Source: Mycobacterium colombiense (lineage in GTDB: Bacteria; Actinomycetota; Actinomycetes; Mycobacteriales; Mycobacteriaceae). From it: DNA of 50,507 nt. Shown one piece after another: positions 7,737 through 14,850 of this stretch. The notes below the pieces were generated by a model, which was given only the letters and a program-made list of their open reading frames with translations, was not told where the DNA came from and did no database searches. The DNA lies in the NCBI RefSeq assembly GCF_003284935.1, contig NZ_QMEV01000037.1, positions 1 to 50,507 of the forward strand, written 5' to 3'. Numbering within the stretch: the first letter of the stretch is position 1; each line of letters starts with the position of its first letter. A program made the translations under genes and the position numbers.

Positions 7737-9158
7737 ATGGTGAGTCGCTTGTCCCCGCCGGACGCGTCCTTCTATCGGCTGGAGAACTCCGCCACCCCCA
7801 TGTATGTCGGATCGCTGGCGATCCTGCGCCGCCCCCGATCGGGCTTGAGCTACGAAACGCTGCTGGCCACCGTCGAGCAGCGGCTGCCACAGATACCGCG
7901 CTACCGGCAGAAGGTGCGCGAGGTGCGGGTCGGCACGGCCCGGCCGGTGTGGCTCGACGACAACGACTTCGACATCACCTATCACGTGCGGCGTTCGGCG
8001 TTGCCCTCGCCGGGCAGCGATGAGCAGCTGCACGAGCTGATCGCGCGCCTGGCCGCGCGGCCGCTGGACAAGTCGCGCCCGCTCTGGGAGATGTACCTGG
8101 TCGAAGGCCTGTCCCAGAACCGGGTCGCCCTGTACACCAAGTCGCATCAGGCGCTGATCAACGGCATGTCCGCGCTGGAGATCAACCACGTCATCGCCGA
8201 CCGGACGAAACGCCCGCCACCGTTTCCCGAGGACATCTGGGTACCGGAGCGCGACCCCGGCAACACCCGGTTGATGTTGGGCGCGGTCAGCGAATGGGTC
8301 ACCGGGCCCGGCGCCCAGCTGCAGGCCGTCGGCTCGATGATCGGTGGGCTGGTGACCAATCACGGCGAGCTGCTGACCGCCGGTCGCCGGGCCGTCGACT
8401 TCGTGCGCACCGTGGCCCGGGGAACCGCGCCCAGCAGCCCGCTCAACGCCACCGTGTCACGGCATCGGCGCTTCACCGTCGCCCGCGGCAGCCTCGACGA
8501 CTACCGCGCCGTGCGCGCGCGCTACGACTGCGACGTCAACGACGTGGTGCTCGCCGTGATCGCCGGCGCCCTGGGTAACTGGCTGATGTCGCGCGGGGTG
8601 GCGGTGTCGCCGACCGCGACCGTGCGGGCGATGGCGCCGCTGCCGGTATACGGCGACGGCGACCTCGACGCCAGCGGTCCCGGTCAGGCGATCAGCCAGG
8701 TGACGCCGTTCCTCGTCGACCTGCCGGTGGGGGAGCCCAACGCCGTGGTGCGGCTCTCCCAGATCGCGCACGCCACCGAGTCGAACCCGACCGCCGCGCA
8801 TCTGGTGGACGCCAGGACCATCGTCACGCTGTCGGGCTTCGCCCCACCGACGTTGCACGCCATGGGGATTCGGGTGGCGACCAGTTTCCCGAGTTTCTCC
8901 AAGCGCACGTTCAACCTGCTGATCACCAACGCGCCCGGCGCCCAGTCGCAGATGTACATCGCCGGCACCAAATTGCTCGAGACCTACGCGGTGCCACCGC
9001 TGCTGCACAACCAGGCGCTGGCCATCGGGGTGACGTCCTACAACGGCGAGCTGTACTACGGGATCAACGCCGACCGCGAAGCCATGAGCGATGTCGAGCT
9101 GCTGCCCGGCCTGCTGAACCAAGCGCTCGACGAACTGCTGGAGGCTTCCCGGTCCTAG
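7737..9158 (+). CDS. WS/DGAT-family acyltransferase with altered active-site motif (Tgs3-like)
   Basis: A 473-residue protein of the wax ester synthase/diacylglycerol acyltransferase family, which makes storage triacylglycerol or wax esters from acyl-CoA. The N-terminal half shows the family pattern SPPDASFYRLENSATPMYVG and PLDKSRPLWEMYLVEGL. The C-terminal half has NDVVLAVIAGALGNWL and LLITNAPGAQSQMYIAG (the usual NVPGP-type motif). The catalytic HHxxxDG motif reads HQALING (137-143): the second His is Gln and the Asp is Asn. Activity is therefore doubtful. ATG 7737 has AGGAGG ten bases upstream. In H37Rv the equivalent appears as two genes, Rv3234c (tgs3) and Rv3233c; here it is one intact frame. 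Confidence 0.88.
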   Translation: MVSRLSPPDASFYRLENSATPMYVGSLAILRRPRSGLSYETLLATVEQRLPQIPRYRQKVREVRVGTARPVWLDDNDFDITYHVRRSALPSPGSDEQLHELIARLAARPLDKSRPLWEMYLVEGLSQNRVALYTKSHQALINGMSALEINHVIADRTKRPPPFPEDIWVPERDPGNTRLMLGAVSEWVTGPGAQLQAVGSMIGGLVTNHGELLTAGRRAVDFVRTVARGTAPSSPLNATVSRHRRFTVARGSLDDYRAVRARYDCDVNDVVLAVIAGALGNWLMSRGVAVSPTATVRAMAPLPVYGDGDLDASGPGQAISQVTPFLVDLPVGEPNAVVRLSQIAHATESNPTAAHLVDARTIVTLSGFAPPTLHAMGIRVATSFPSFSKRTFNLLITNAPGAQSQMYIAGTKLLETYAVPPLLHNQALAIGVTSYNGELYYGINADREAMSDVELLPGLLNQALDELLEASRS

Positions 9159-9185
9159 TCTGCGGTGAAAACCACTGCGTGGGGC

Positions 9186-9199
9186 TATCATTCGTTGCT
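9186..9199 (+). promoter_or_regulatory. Probable leaderless promoter of ppk2 (-10 TATCAT)
   Basis: TATCAT at 9186-9191 fits the mycobacterial TANNNT -10 hexamer and ends eight bases before GTG 9200. That is the spacing at which transcription starts on the first base of the codon. No Shine-Dalgarno sequence precedes GTG 9200, consistent with a leaderless mRNA. No good -35 is visible, which is common in mycobacteria. Confidence 0.45.
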
Positions 9200-10057
9200 G
9201 TGAGCACCACGAAACGCGACGGCCCACCGTCGAAGCCGAACAAAAAGTCGGCTTCCCCGGCCGTAGCCAAGATCTCCGACGAGGTCTACGAAGCCGAATT
9301 GTTCAGGCTGCAAACGGAATTGGTGAAGCTGCAGGAATGGGTGCGCTATTTCGGGGCGCGGGTGGTGGTGCTCTTCGAGGGCCGCGACGCCGCGGGCAAG
9401 GGCGGTGCCATCAAACGGATTACCGAGTACCTCAGCCCACGGATCGCACGCATCGCCGCGCTGCCGGTGCCCTCGGATCGGGAACGCGGCCAGTGGTATT
9501 ACCAGCGCTACATCGCCCATCTGCCCACCAAGGGCGAGATCGTGCTGTTCGACCGGTCCTGGTACAACCGCGCGGGCATCGAGAAGGTCATGGGCTTCTG
9601 CACACCGCAGGAGTATGCGCTGTTCATGCGGCAGACGCCGATCTTCGAGCAGATGCTCATCGACGACGGGATATTGCTGCGCAAGTACTGGTTCTCGGTT
9701 TCCGAGGCCGAACAGCTGCGGCGGTTCAAGGCGCGGCTGAACGACCCGGTCCGGCGCTGGAAGCTGTCCCCGATCGACCTGGAATCGGTATACCGGTGGG
9801 AGGATTACTCACGCGCCAAGGACGAGATGATGGTGCACACCGACACCCCGGAGAGCCCGTGGTACGTCGTCGAATCCGATATCAAGAAACACGCGCGACT
9901 GAACATGATGGCCCATTTGCTGTCCACGATTCCCTACCGCGATGTCGAGACGCCCAAGGTCAAGCTGCCCCGGCGTCCCGTCGTCAGTGGCAACTACCAG
10001 CGCCCGCCGCGTGAGCTGTCGACGTACGTCGCCGACCATGCGGCCACGCTGATCTAG
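9200..10057 (+). CDS. ppk2: Polyphosphate kinase 2 (PPK2)
   Basis: A class I PPK2 of 285 residues that transfers phosphate between polyphosphate and nucleotides, preferentially making GTP or ATP from the diphosphates. Key motifs are Walker A VVLFEGRDAAGKGGAIKRI, a Walker B-like region with IVLFDRSWYNRAG, and the lid region with RRFKARLNDPVRRWKLSP. The C-terminal WEDYSRAKDEMM and SPWYVVESD are typical of the family. I placed the start at GTG 9200 because of the leaderless-type promoter. GTG 9179, in frame, would add seven residues and cannot be excluded. Corresponds to Rv3232c, whose product is linked to nucleoside diphosphate kinase control and polyphosphate turnover. Confidence 0.93.
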   Translation: MSTTKRDGPPSKPNKKSASPAVAKISDEVYEAELFRLQTELVKLQEWVRYFGARVVVLFEGRDAAGKGGAIKRITEYLSPRIARIAALPVPSDRERGQWYYQRYIAHLPTKGEIVLFDRSWYNRAGIEKVMGFCTPQEYALFMRQTPIFEQMLIDDGILLRKYWFSVSEAEQLRRFKARLNDPVRRWKLSPIDLESVYRWEDYSRAKDEMMVHTDTPESPWYVVESDIKKHARLNMMAHLLSTIPYRDVETPKVKLPRRPVVSGNYQRPPRELSTYVADHAATLI

Positions 10058-10073
10058 GCGATCGAGGCGCGCC

Positions 10074-10586
10074 ATGACCGTCGTCTATATCCCCGCCACG
10101 GTGCCGATGTTGCAGCAACTCGTCGCCGACGGCTCGCTGTGGCCCGTCAATGGCACGGCGTTCGCACTGACACCGAGACTGCGCGAGGCCTACGCCGAGG
10201 GCGACGACGACGAGCTCGCCGACGTGGCACTGCGCGAGGCGGCGCTGGCGTCCCTGCGCCTGCTGGCGGCCCAGGGGGCCGAGGCGCCGTCGGAGTCGCT
10301 GCCGCCGCGCCGCGCGGTGCTGGCCGCCGACGTCGAGGACGTCACCTACCGCCCCGACCTCGACGACGCCGTGGTCAGGCTGGCCGGCCCGGTTCGGATC
10401 GACCAGGTGATCGCCGCGTACGTCGACAACGCCGCGGCCGAACCGGCGGTGGCGAAGGCGATCGAGGCCGTCGACGCCGCCGACCTGGGTGACGAGGATG
10501 CCGACCTGATCGTCGGCGATGCCCAGGACCACGATCTGGCCTGGTACGCCAACCAGGAGCTGCCATTTCTGCTGGAGCTGATGTGA
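10074..10586 (+). CDS. Conserved actinobacterial protein (Rv3231c-like, DUF6912)
   Basis: A 170-residue acidic protein, no signal peptide or membrane segment. It begins with a short strand (TVVYIPATVPMLQQLV), continues with an acidic helix-rich middle (EGDDDELADVALREAALASLRLLAAQ), and ends with DHDLAWYANQELPFLLEL. Position and length match Rv3231c. I do not know its function. It starts 16 bases after ppk2 and is likely co-transcribed, so a role linked to polyphosphate or nucleotide metabolism is possible but unproven. Confidence 0.75.
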   Translation: MTVVYIPATVPMLQQLVADGSLWPVNGTAFALTPRLREAYAEGDDDELADVALREAALASLRLLAAQGAEAPSESLPPRRAVLAADVEDVTYRPDLDDAVVRLAGPVRIDQVIAAYVDNAAAEPAVAKAIEAVDAADLGDEDADLIVGDAQDHDLAWYANQELPFLLELM

Positions 10587-10621
10587 CGGCGAATGTGAGG
10601 CAGTCGGCGCCGCAGCGCTAG

Positions 10622-10652
10622 CTACGACACCGTAGGTTACGGTACCGTAGGT
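10622..10652. promoter_or_regulatory. Twin-palindrome operator upstream of the desaturase reductase gene
   Basis: The sequence has the form CTACG-N4-CGTAGGTTACG-N4-CGTAGGT. It consists of two palindromes offset by 15 bp; the second core, TACGGTACCGTA (10638-10649), is a perfect 12-bp palindrome. Exactly the same 31-bp architecture, with different N4 spacers, recurs at 11903-11933 before desA3. It lies 29 bp upstream of the GTG start at 10682. This looks like a tandem dimer site for a TetR-type repressor. Confidence 0.75.
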
Positions 10653-10681
10653 TTCGTGAAGCGCACAGAATCGATCACAAT

Positions 10682-11884
10682 GTGAGCGTCAGTCACACGC
10701 CGCGTAGTGAGCAGGAGCTTCCCCTGGGCAGACGTAACCCATCGATCACGGGCAACGTCGTCGACACCACGCGACCTGTTGTCGCCGGCGCGGACCGGCA
10801 TCCCGGTTGGCATGCGCTGCGCAAGCTCGCCGCCCGCATCACCACACCGCTGTTGCCCGACGACTACCTGCATCTGGCCAATCCGCTGTGGTCGGCGCGC
10901 GAACTGCGGGGCCGGATCCTGCAGGTGCGCCGCGAGACCGAGGACTCCGCGACCCTGGTCATCAAGCCGGGCTGGGGCTTCAACTTCGACTACCAGCCGG
11001 GCCAGTACATCGGCATCGGACTGCTGATGGACGGGCGCTGGCGTTGGCGGTCGTATTCGCTCACCTCGGCCCCGGCCGGTAAGAGCCCGCGCTCGGCATC
11101 CGGTTCGGCGCGCACCGTGACCATCACGGTCAAGGCGATGCCCGAGGGGTTCCTGTCGTCGCACCTGGTGGCCGGCGTCGAGCCGGGCACGATCGTGCGG
11201 CTGGCCGCCCCGCAGGGCAACTTCGTGCTGCCCGACCCCGCGCCGCCATCGATCCTGTTCCTCACCGCGGGCTCCGGGATCACGCCGGTGATGTCCATGC
11301 TGCGAACCTTGGTGCGCCGCAACCAGATTGGTGACGTCGTCCACCTGCACTCCGCACCCACCGAATCCGACGTGATGTTTCGCGCGGAGCTGGCCGCCCT
11401 GGCCGCCGAGCACCCGGGCTACCGGATGCGGCTGCGCGAGACGCGCACCCAGGGCCGGCTCGACCTGTCCGTGCTGGACCACGAGGTGCCGGACTGGCGC
11501 GAACGGCAGACCTGGGCCTGCGGTCCGGAAGGCATGCTCGGCGAGGCCGAGCGGGCATGGTCGGCCGCGGGCATCGGCGAGCACTTGCACCTCGAACGGT
11601 TCGCGGTGTCTCGGGCCGCACCGACCGGCGCCGGCGGCGCCGTCACCTTCGCCCGCAGCGGACGCACCGTCGACGCCGACGCCGCGACATCGTTGATGGA
11701 CGCGGGCGAGAGCGCCGGCGTGCAGATGCCCTTCGGCTGCCGCATGGGCATCTGCCAATCGTGCGTGGTCGGCCTCGTCGAGGGTCACGTCCGCGACCTG
11801 CGGACCGGCCAGGAACACGACCCGGGGACCCGGGTGCAGACCTGCGTGTCCGCCGCGTCCGGCGATTGCGTGCTCGACATTTAA
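10682..11884 (+). CDS. NAD(P)H:desaturase oxidoreductase, FAD/2Fe-2S (Rv3230c-like)
   Basis: A 400-residue fusion flavoprotein that passes electrons from NAD(P)H to the neighbouring DesA3 desaturase; the M. tuberculosis pair Rv3230c/Rv3229c has been shown to make oleoyl-CoA from stearoyl-CoA. Domain order: N-terminal extension (1-70), FAD-binding barrel with [11 protein letters not shown] (RxYS motif), NAD-binding domain with [15 protein letters not shown] and a terminal WACGPEGML, then a C-terminal plant-type 2Fe-2S domain with CRMGICQSC and a fourth Cys in VQTCVSA. Start GTG 10682 gives the full N-terminus; no strong RBS is visible. A twin operator lies 29 bp upstream. Confidence 0.92.
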   Translation: MSVSHTPRSEQELPLGRRNPSITGNVVDTTRPVVAGADRHPGWHALRKLAARITTPLLPDDYLHLANPLWSARELRGRILQVRRETEDSATLVIKPGWGFNFDYQPGQYIGIGLLMDGRWRWRSYSLTSAPAGKSPRSASGSARTVTITVKAMPEGFLSSHLVAGVEPGTIVRLAAPQGNFVLPDPAPPSILFLTAGSGITPVMSMLRTLVRRNQIGDVVHLHSAPTESDVMFRAELAALAAEHPGYRMRLRETRTQGRLDLSVLDHEVPDWRERQTWACGPEGMLGEAERAWSAAGIGEHLHLERFAVSRAAPTGAGGAVTFARSGRTVDADAATSLMDAGESAGVQMPFGCRMGICQSCVVGLVEGHVRDLRTGQEHDPGTRVQTCVSAASGDCVLDI

Positions 11885-11902
11885 AGGCTACTCATAGGTA
11901 AC

Positions 11903-11933
11903 CTACGGCTTCGTAGGTTACGATAGCGTAGGT
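11903..11933. promoter_or_regulatory. Twin-palindrome operator upstream of desA3
   Basis: Second copy of the 31-bp element with the form CTACG-N4-CGTAGGTTACG-N4-CGTAGGT. The fixed bases match those at 10622-10652 exactly and only the two N4 spacers differ (GCTT and ATAG here). It sits in the 84-bp gap between the reductase gene and desA3, 35 bp before the desA3 start, so desA3 probably has its own promoter under the same regulator. Confidence 0.75.
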
Positions 11934-11968
11934 AAGTCAGCACACACGACCGCAGGGAGAAAAAGACG

Positions 11969-13252
11969 ATGGCGATCACCGACGTCGACGTATTCGCCCA
12001 TCTGACGGACGCCGACATCGAAAACCTGGCCGTTGAGCTCGATGCCATTCGCCAGGACGTGGAAGACTCGCGCGGCGAGCGGGACGCTCGCTACATCCGC
12101 CGCACCATCGCGGCCCAGCGCGCGCTCGAGGTGACCGGCCGGCTGCTGCTGGCCGCCAGCTCGCGGCGCTCGGCCTGGTGGGCGGGGACCGTGACCCTGG
12201 GCGTGGCCAAGATCGTCGAGAACATGGAGATCGGCCACAACGTCATGCACGGCCAGTGGGACTGGATGAACGACCCCGAGATTCACTCCTCAACGTGGGA
12301 GTGGGACATGAGCGGGTCGTCCAAGCACTGGCGCTACACGCACAACTTCGTGCACCACAAATACACCAACATCCTCGGGATGGACGACGACGTGGGCTAC
12401 GGCCTGCTGCGTGTCACCCGCGACCAGCGCTGGAAGCGCTTCAACCTGTTCAACCTGGTGTACAACACCCTGCTCGCGCTGCTCTTCGAGTGGGGCGTCG
12501 GCCTGCAGCATGTGGAGCTCGGCAAGATCGCCAAGCGCCGCATGGACAACGACGAGGCCCGGCAACGGGTCGACGAGTTCCTGGCCAAGGCCGGTCGGCA
12601 GGTGCTCAAGGACTACGTCGCCTTCCCGGCGCTGACCTCCTTGTCGCCCGGTGCCACCTACATGTCCACGCTGAAGGCCAACGCGCTTGCCAACGTGATC
12701 CGCAACGTGTGGGCCAACGCGGTGATCTTCTGCGGCCATTTCCCCGACGGCGCAGAGAAATTCACCAAGACCGACATGATCGGCGAGACCAAGGGGCAGT
12801 GGTACCTGCGCCAGATGCTGGGCAGCGCCAACTTCGAGGCCGGCCCCGCGCTGCGGTTCATGAGCGGCAACCTGTGCCACCAGATCGAGCACCACCTGTA
12901 TCCGGACCTGCCGAGCAACCGTCTGCACGAGATCTCGGTGCGGGTGCGCCAGGTGTGCGACAAGTACGACTTGCCTTACACCACAGGCTCTTTCCTGTTC
13001 CAGTACGCCAAGACGTGGCGCACGCTGGCCAAGCTCTCGCTGCCGAACAAGTACCTGCGCGACGACGCCGACAACGCGCCCGAGACCCGCAGCGAGCGGA
13101 TGTTCGCCGAGCTCGAGCCCGGTTTCCTGGGCACGGACCCGGCCACCGGGCGCCGTCGCGGCCTCAAGTCCGCGATTGCCGCCGTGCGCGGTTGGCGACG
13201 GGAAAAGCGGGCCGCCGCCGCGCGCCGCGCCGAGGACGACCTGGCGGCCTAA
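11969..13252 (+). CDS. desA3: Membrane-bound acyl-CoA delta-9 desaturase DesA3
   Basis: A 427-residue integral membrane di-iron desaturase that introduces the delta-9 double bond into stearoyl-CoA to give oleoyl-CoA. The three histidine clusters are present: HNVMH (90-94), HNFVHH (125-130) and HQIEHH near residue 310 in CHQIEHHLYP. Hydrophobic segments lie between them, and the C-terminus is basic and soluble. ATG 11969 is preceded by AGGGAG at good spacing. Length equals that recalled for Rv3229c, the target of the drug isoxyl. It works with the oxidoreductase encoded just upstream. Regulation is probably through the twin palindrome at 11903-11933. Confidence 0.96.
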   Translation: MAITDVDVFAHLTDADIENLAVELDAIRQDVEDSRGERDARYIRRTIAAQRALEVTGRLLLAASSRRSAWWAGTVTLGVAKIVENMEIGHNVMHGQWDWMNDPEIHSSTWEWDMSGSSKHWRYTHNFVHHKYTNILGMDDDVGYGLLRVTRDQRWKRFNLFNLVYNTLLALLFEWGVGLQHVELGKIAKRRMDNDEARQRVDEFLAKAGRQVLKDYVAFPALTSLSPGATYMSTLKANALANVIRNVWANAVIFCGHFPDGAEKFTKTDMIGETKGQWYLRQMLGSANFEAGPALRFMSGNLCHQIEHHLYPDLPSNRLHEISVRVRQVCDKYDLPYTTGSFLFQYAKTWRTLAKLSLPNKYLRDDADNAPETRSERMFAELEPGFLGTDPATGRRRGLKSAIAAVRGWRREKRAAAARRAEDDLAA

Positions 13253-13264
13253 CTGCCGACTGCG

Positions 13265-14089
13265 TCACGGGTGCGTGACCAGATAGGTCTCGTTGGTCAG
13301 GCCGGCGGTGAGTTCCTCGACATCGAAGGGGCGATCCAGGCGTGCGTGCAACGCCTTCGGATCGAGGAGCAGGCTGATTTCCGCGGTTTGGCGGGCGAAC
13401 AGCCGCCCGATGAGGGGATAGATTCGGCGCATGACCGCCCGCTCGGCGGCCGTGCAACGCGACGCGCAATAGCCGACGTGGCCGATCTCGTCGGTCAGGA
13501 TCTCGCTGTAGAGCAACTCAATTCGTTCGGCGACGAGCGGCTCGTCGGCGAAAAGTCTGCTGCCGGCGCGGCGTAATTCGTCGAACAGGATGCAGCCCGC
13601 CATCTCCGCGGCTCCGACGAACAGGAAGCCGAGCCGTTCGGGCAGGAATACGTTCGCTTTGACGAACTGGCGGATGACGAAGGGCGGCGGGACAACCTGG
13701 AAGGTCAGGTCGAACGCGTCGAGAGCGTAGGCCAGCAGCCGGGTGTGGTAGTGCTCTTCCAGCTCGAGGTAGACGCGCTCGGGCGGCACGCTCTCGTCGC
13801 TGTTGCGCCCGTAGGTCTCGCCCAGGCCCACGCCGAATCGCTCCGCCTGGTTCAGCTTCGCGGTGGCCAGCAGGAAGAGCATCTTGTCGTCCAGACCGGG
13901 TTCGGGTCGCCGCCGTCGCAGGTTGCGCAGGAAGGTGGCGCGGTCGGCGGGATGGGCCGACCGGATGGGATTGGATTCCAGGTCGCCGAAGAACTGCTCG
14001 CGATTGGCCAGCCGCCTGTTGAGCAGATCGGCCTCGCCGTCGCGTTGGGCCAAAAAGTCCCGATAGCCTTCGATGCCGGTGCGATTCAT
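13265..14089 (-). CDS. Ferritin-like di-iron protein of unknown substrate
   Basis: A 274-residue, mostly helical, soluble protein. It carries two ExxH motifs, E112-x-x-H115 (in LELEEHYHTR) and E201-x-x-H204 (in EILTDEIGHVGYC), plus carboxylates on intervening helices (E84 in NQAERFG, E162 in AAEMAG, E171 in FDELRR). This is the ligand set of a four-helix-bundle di-iron site as in ferritin-like oxygenases and N-oxygenases. I do not recognise the exact family, so oxygenase or oxidase activity is inferred. The ATG overlaps the TGA of the upstream TetR gene, so they are translationally coupled. The gene is convergent with desA3, 12 bp apart. Confidence 0.75.
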   Translation of the reverse strand: MNRTGIEGYRDFLAQRDGEADLLNRRLANREQFFGDLESNPIRSAHPADRATFLRNLRRRRPEPGLDDKMLFLLATAKLNQAERFGVGLGETYGRNSDESVPPERVYLELEEHYHTRLLAYALDAFDLTFQVVPPPFVIRQFVKANVFLPERLGFLFVGAAEMAGCILFDELRRAGSRLFADEPLVAERIELLYSEILTDEIGHVGYCASRCTAAERAVMRRIYPLIGRLFARQTAEISLLLDPKALHARLDRPFDVEELTAGLTNETYLVTHP

Positions 14090-14691
14090 CGCTTCTCCAT
14101 TCCCTTGACAATCGTTGTCACGTAACGGTTTAACAACGCGGCATCGTGGGCCCCGGTGGCCAGCAGCGCGAAAAGTCCGGTGAGAAAGAACGTTGCGAGT
14201 TCGGCCGCGTCCACGTCGGGGTCGACCCGCCCCGCGTCCTGCGCTCGAGCGATGACGCCCACCAGATGTTGTCCGAGCGGGTGCTGGGCAAGCTCGTCTT
14301 CGACCGGGCGGGCCGAGGAGAAATGCAGTCCGAGCATGTCCCGGAAAACCGCTTCGCCCAAGCGGGTTTCGGCGCTCAGTACGTGATGCACAAGCTGGGA
14401 GAGCACCGACGCCAGATCCCCCTTGGCGTCGCCGAGTTCGCTGATGATGCGGGTCTCCTCGACGCGCTCCGCCTCGATGAGAACGTGCTCCTTGGTGGGG
14501 AAGTGGAAGTAGAACGTCCCCCGTGCCACGTCCGCAGCGGCGACGATCGCGCTGACGTCGGCGGCGGCCACACCGCGCCGCGAGATCTCGGCCAGCGCCG
14601 CGTCGAACAGGCGCGCACGGGTCTGGAGCCTGCGGGCCTCGCGCACGCTCCCCCCCGGCGATCCGGTCGCGGACGGCGCGCGTGACTCCAT
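14086..14691 (-). CDS. TetR/AcrR-family transcriptional regulator
   Basis: A 201-residue one-component regulator. The N-terminal helix-turn-helix is typical: TRARLFDAALAEISRRGVAAADVSAIVAAADVARGTFYFHFPTKEHVL, with the FYFHFPTK recognition-helix signature. The C-terminal ligand-binding domain is helical. I chose ATG 14691. An upstream in-frame TTG at 14727 would bury the palindrome at 14715-14726 inside the coding region, which is less plausible. It probably represses its own operon with the di-iron gene and perhaps the divergent membrane protein gene. The ligand is unknown. Confidence 0.88.
   Translation of the reverse strand: MESRAPSATGSPGGSVREARRLQTRARLFDAALAEISRRGVAAADVSAIVAAADVARGTFYFHFPTKEHVLIEAERVEETRIISELGDAKGDLASVLSQLVHHVLSAETRLGEAVFRDMLGLHFSSARPVEDELAQHPLGQHLVGVIARAQDAGRVDPDVDAAELATFFLTGLFALLATGAHDAALLNRYVTTIVKGMEKR
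14106..14120. promoter_or_regulatory. Palindrome inside the 3' end of the TetR gene
   Basis: TGACAA-TCG-TTGTCA is a perfect 6-bp-arm palindrome 17 bp upstream of the di-iron gene start. Its TGAC...GTCA ends match those of the palindromes in the TetR promoter region (14715-14739). It could be an extra operator for the same regulator, or a coincidence within coding sequence. Confidence 0.3.
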
Positions 14692-14714
14692 GCGGGCACC
14701 GTACGCCCATTGAC

Positions 14715-14739
14715 TGACGATCGTCAATGACGGGCGTCA
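14715..14739. promoter_or_regulatory. Tandem TetR-type operators between tetR and the membrane protein gene
   Basis: TGACGATCGTCA (14715-14726) is a perfect 12-bp palindrome. TGACGGGCGTCA (14728-14739) is a second copy with a two-base mismatch in the centre, offset by 13 bp. They lie 24-48 bp upstream of the TetR ATG and about 110 bp upstream of the divergent gene. Autoregulation by the TetR protein is the simplest reading. Confidence 0.65.
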
Positions 14740-14850
14740 GTGAGTGGCGCTCGTCGGGGCCGGGCGCCCGCTTGCTGGACATGTATCGTCAAGCTTCCGG
14801 TAAGCGCGTACGTGGCCGTGCGTGTGCGCGTGACGACAGGACGCCCAACG

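Noticed and set aside
10622..10652. Considered a KstR or IdeR site
   Set aside because: It lacks the AAC-GTT core of KstR and the TTAGG-type repeats of IdeR boxes.
13265..14782. A single 505-residue fused TetR/di-iron protein on the minus strand
   Set aside because: The upstream part of that frame is out of frame with the TetR protein, which has a clear helix-turn-helix in the other frame; the di-iron gene has its own coupled ATG at 14089.
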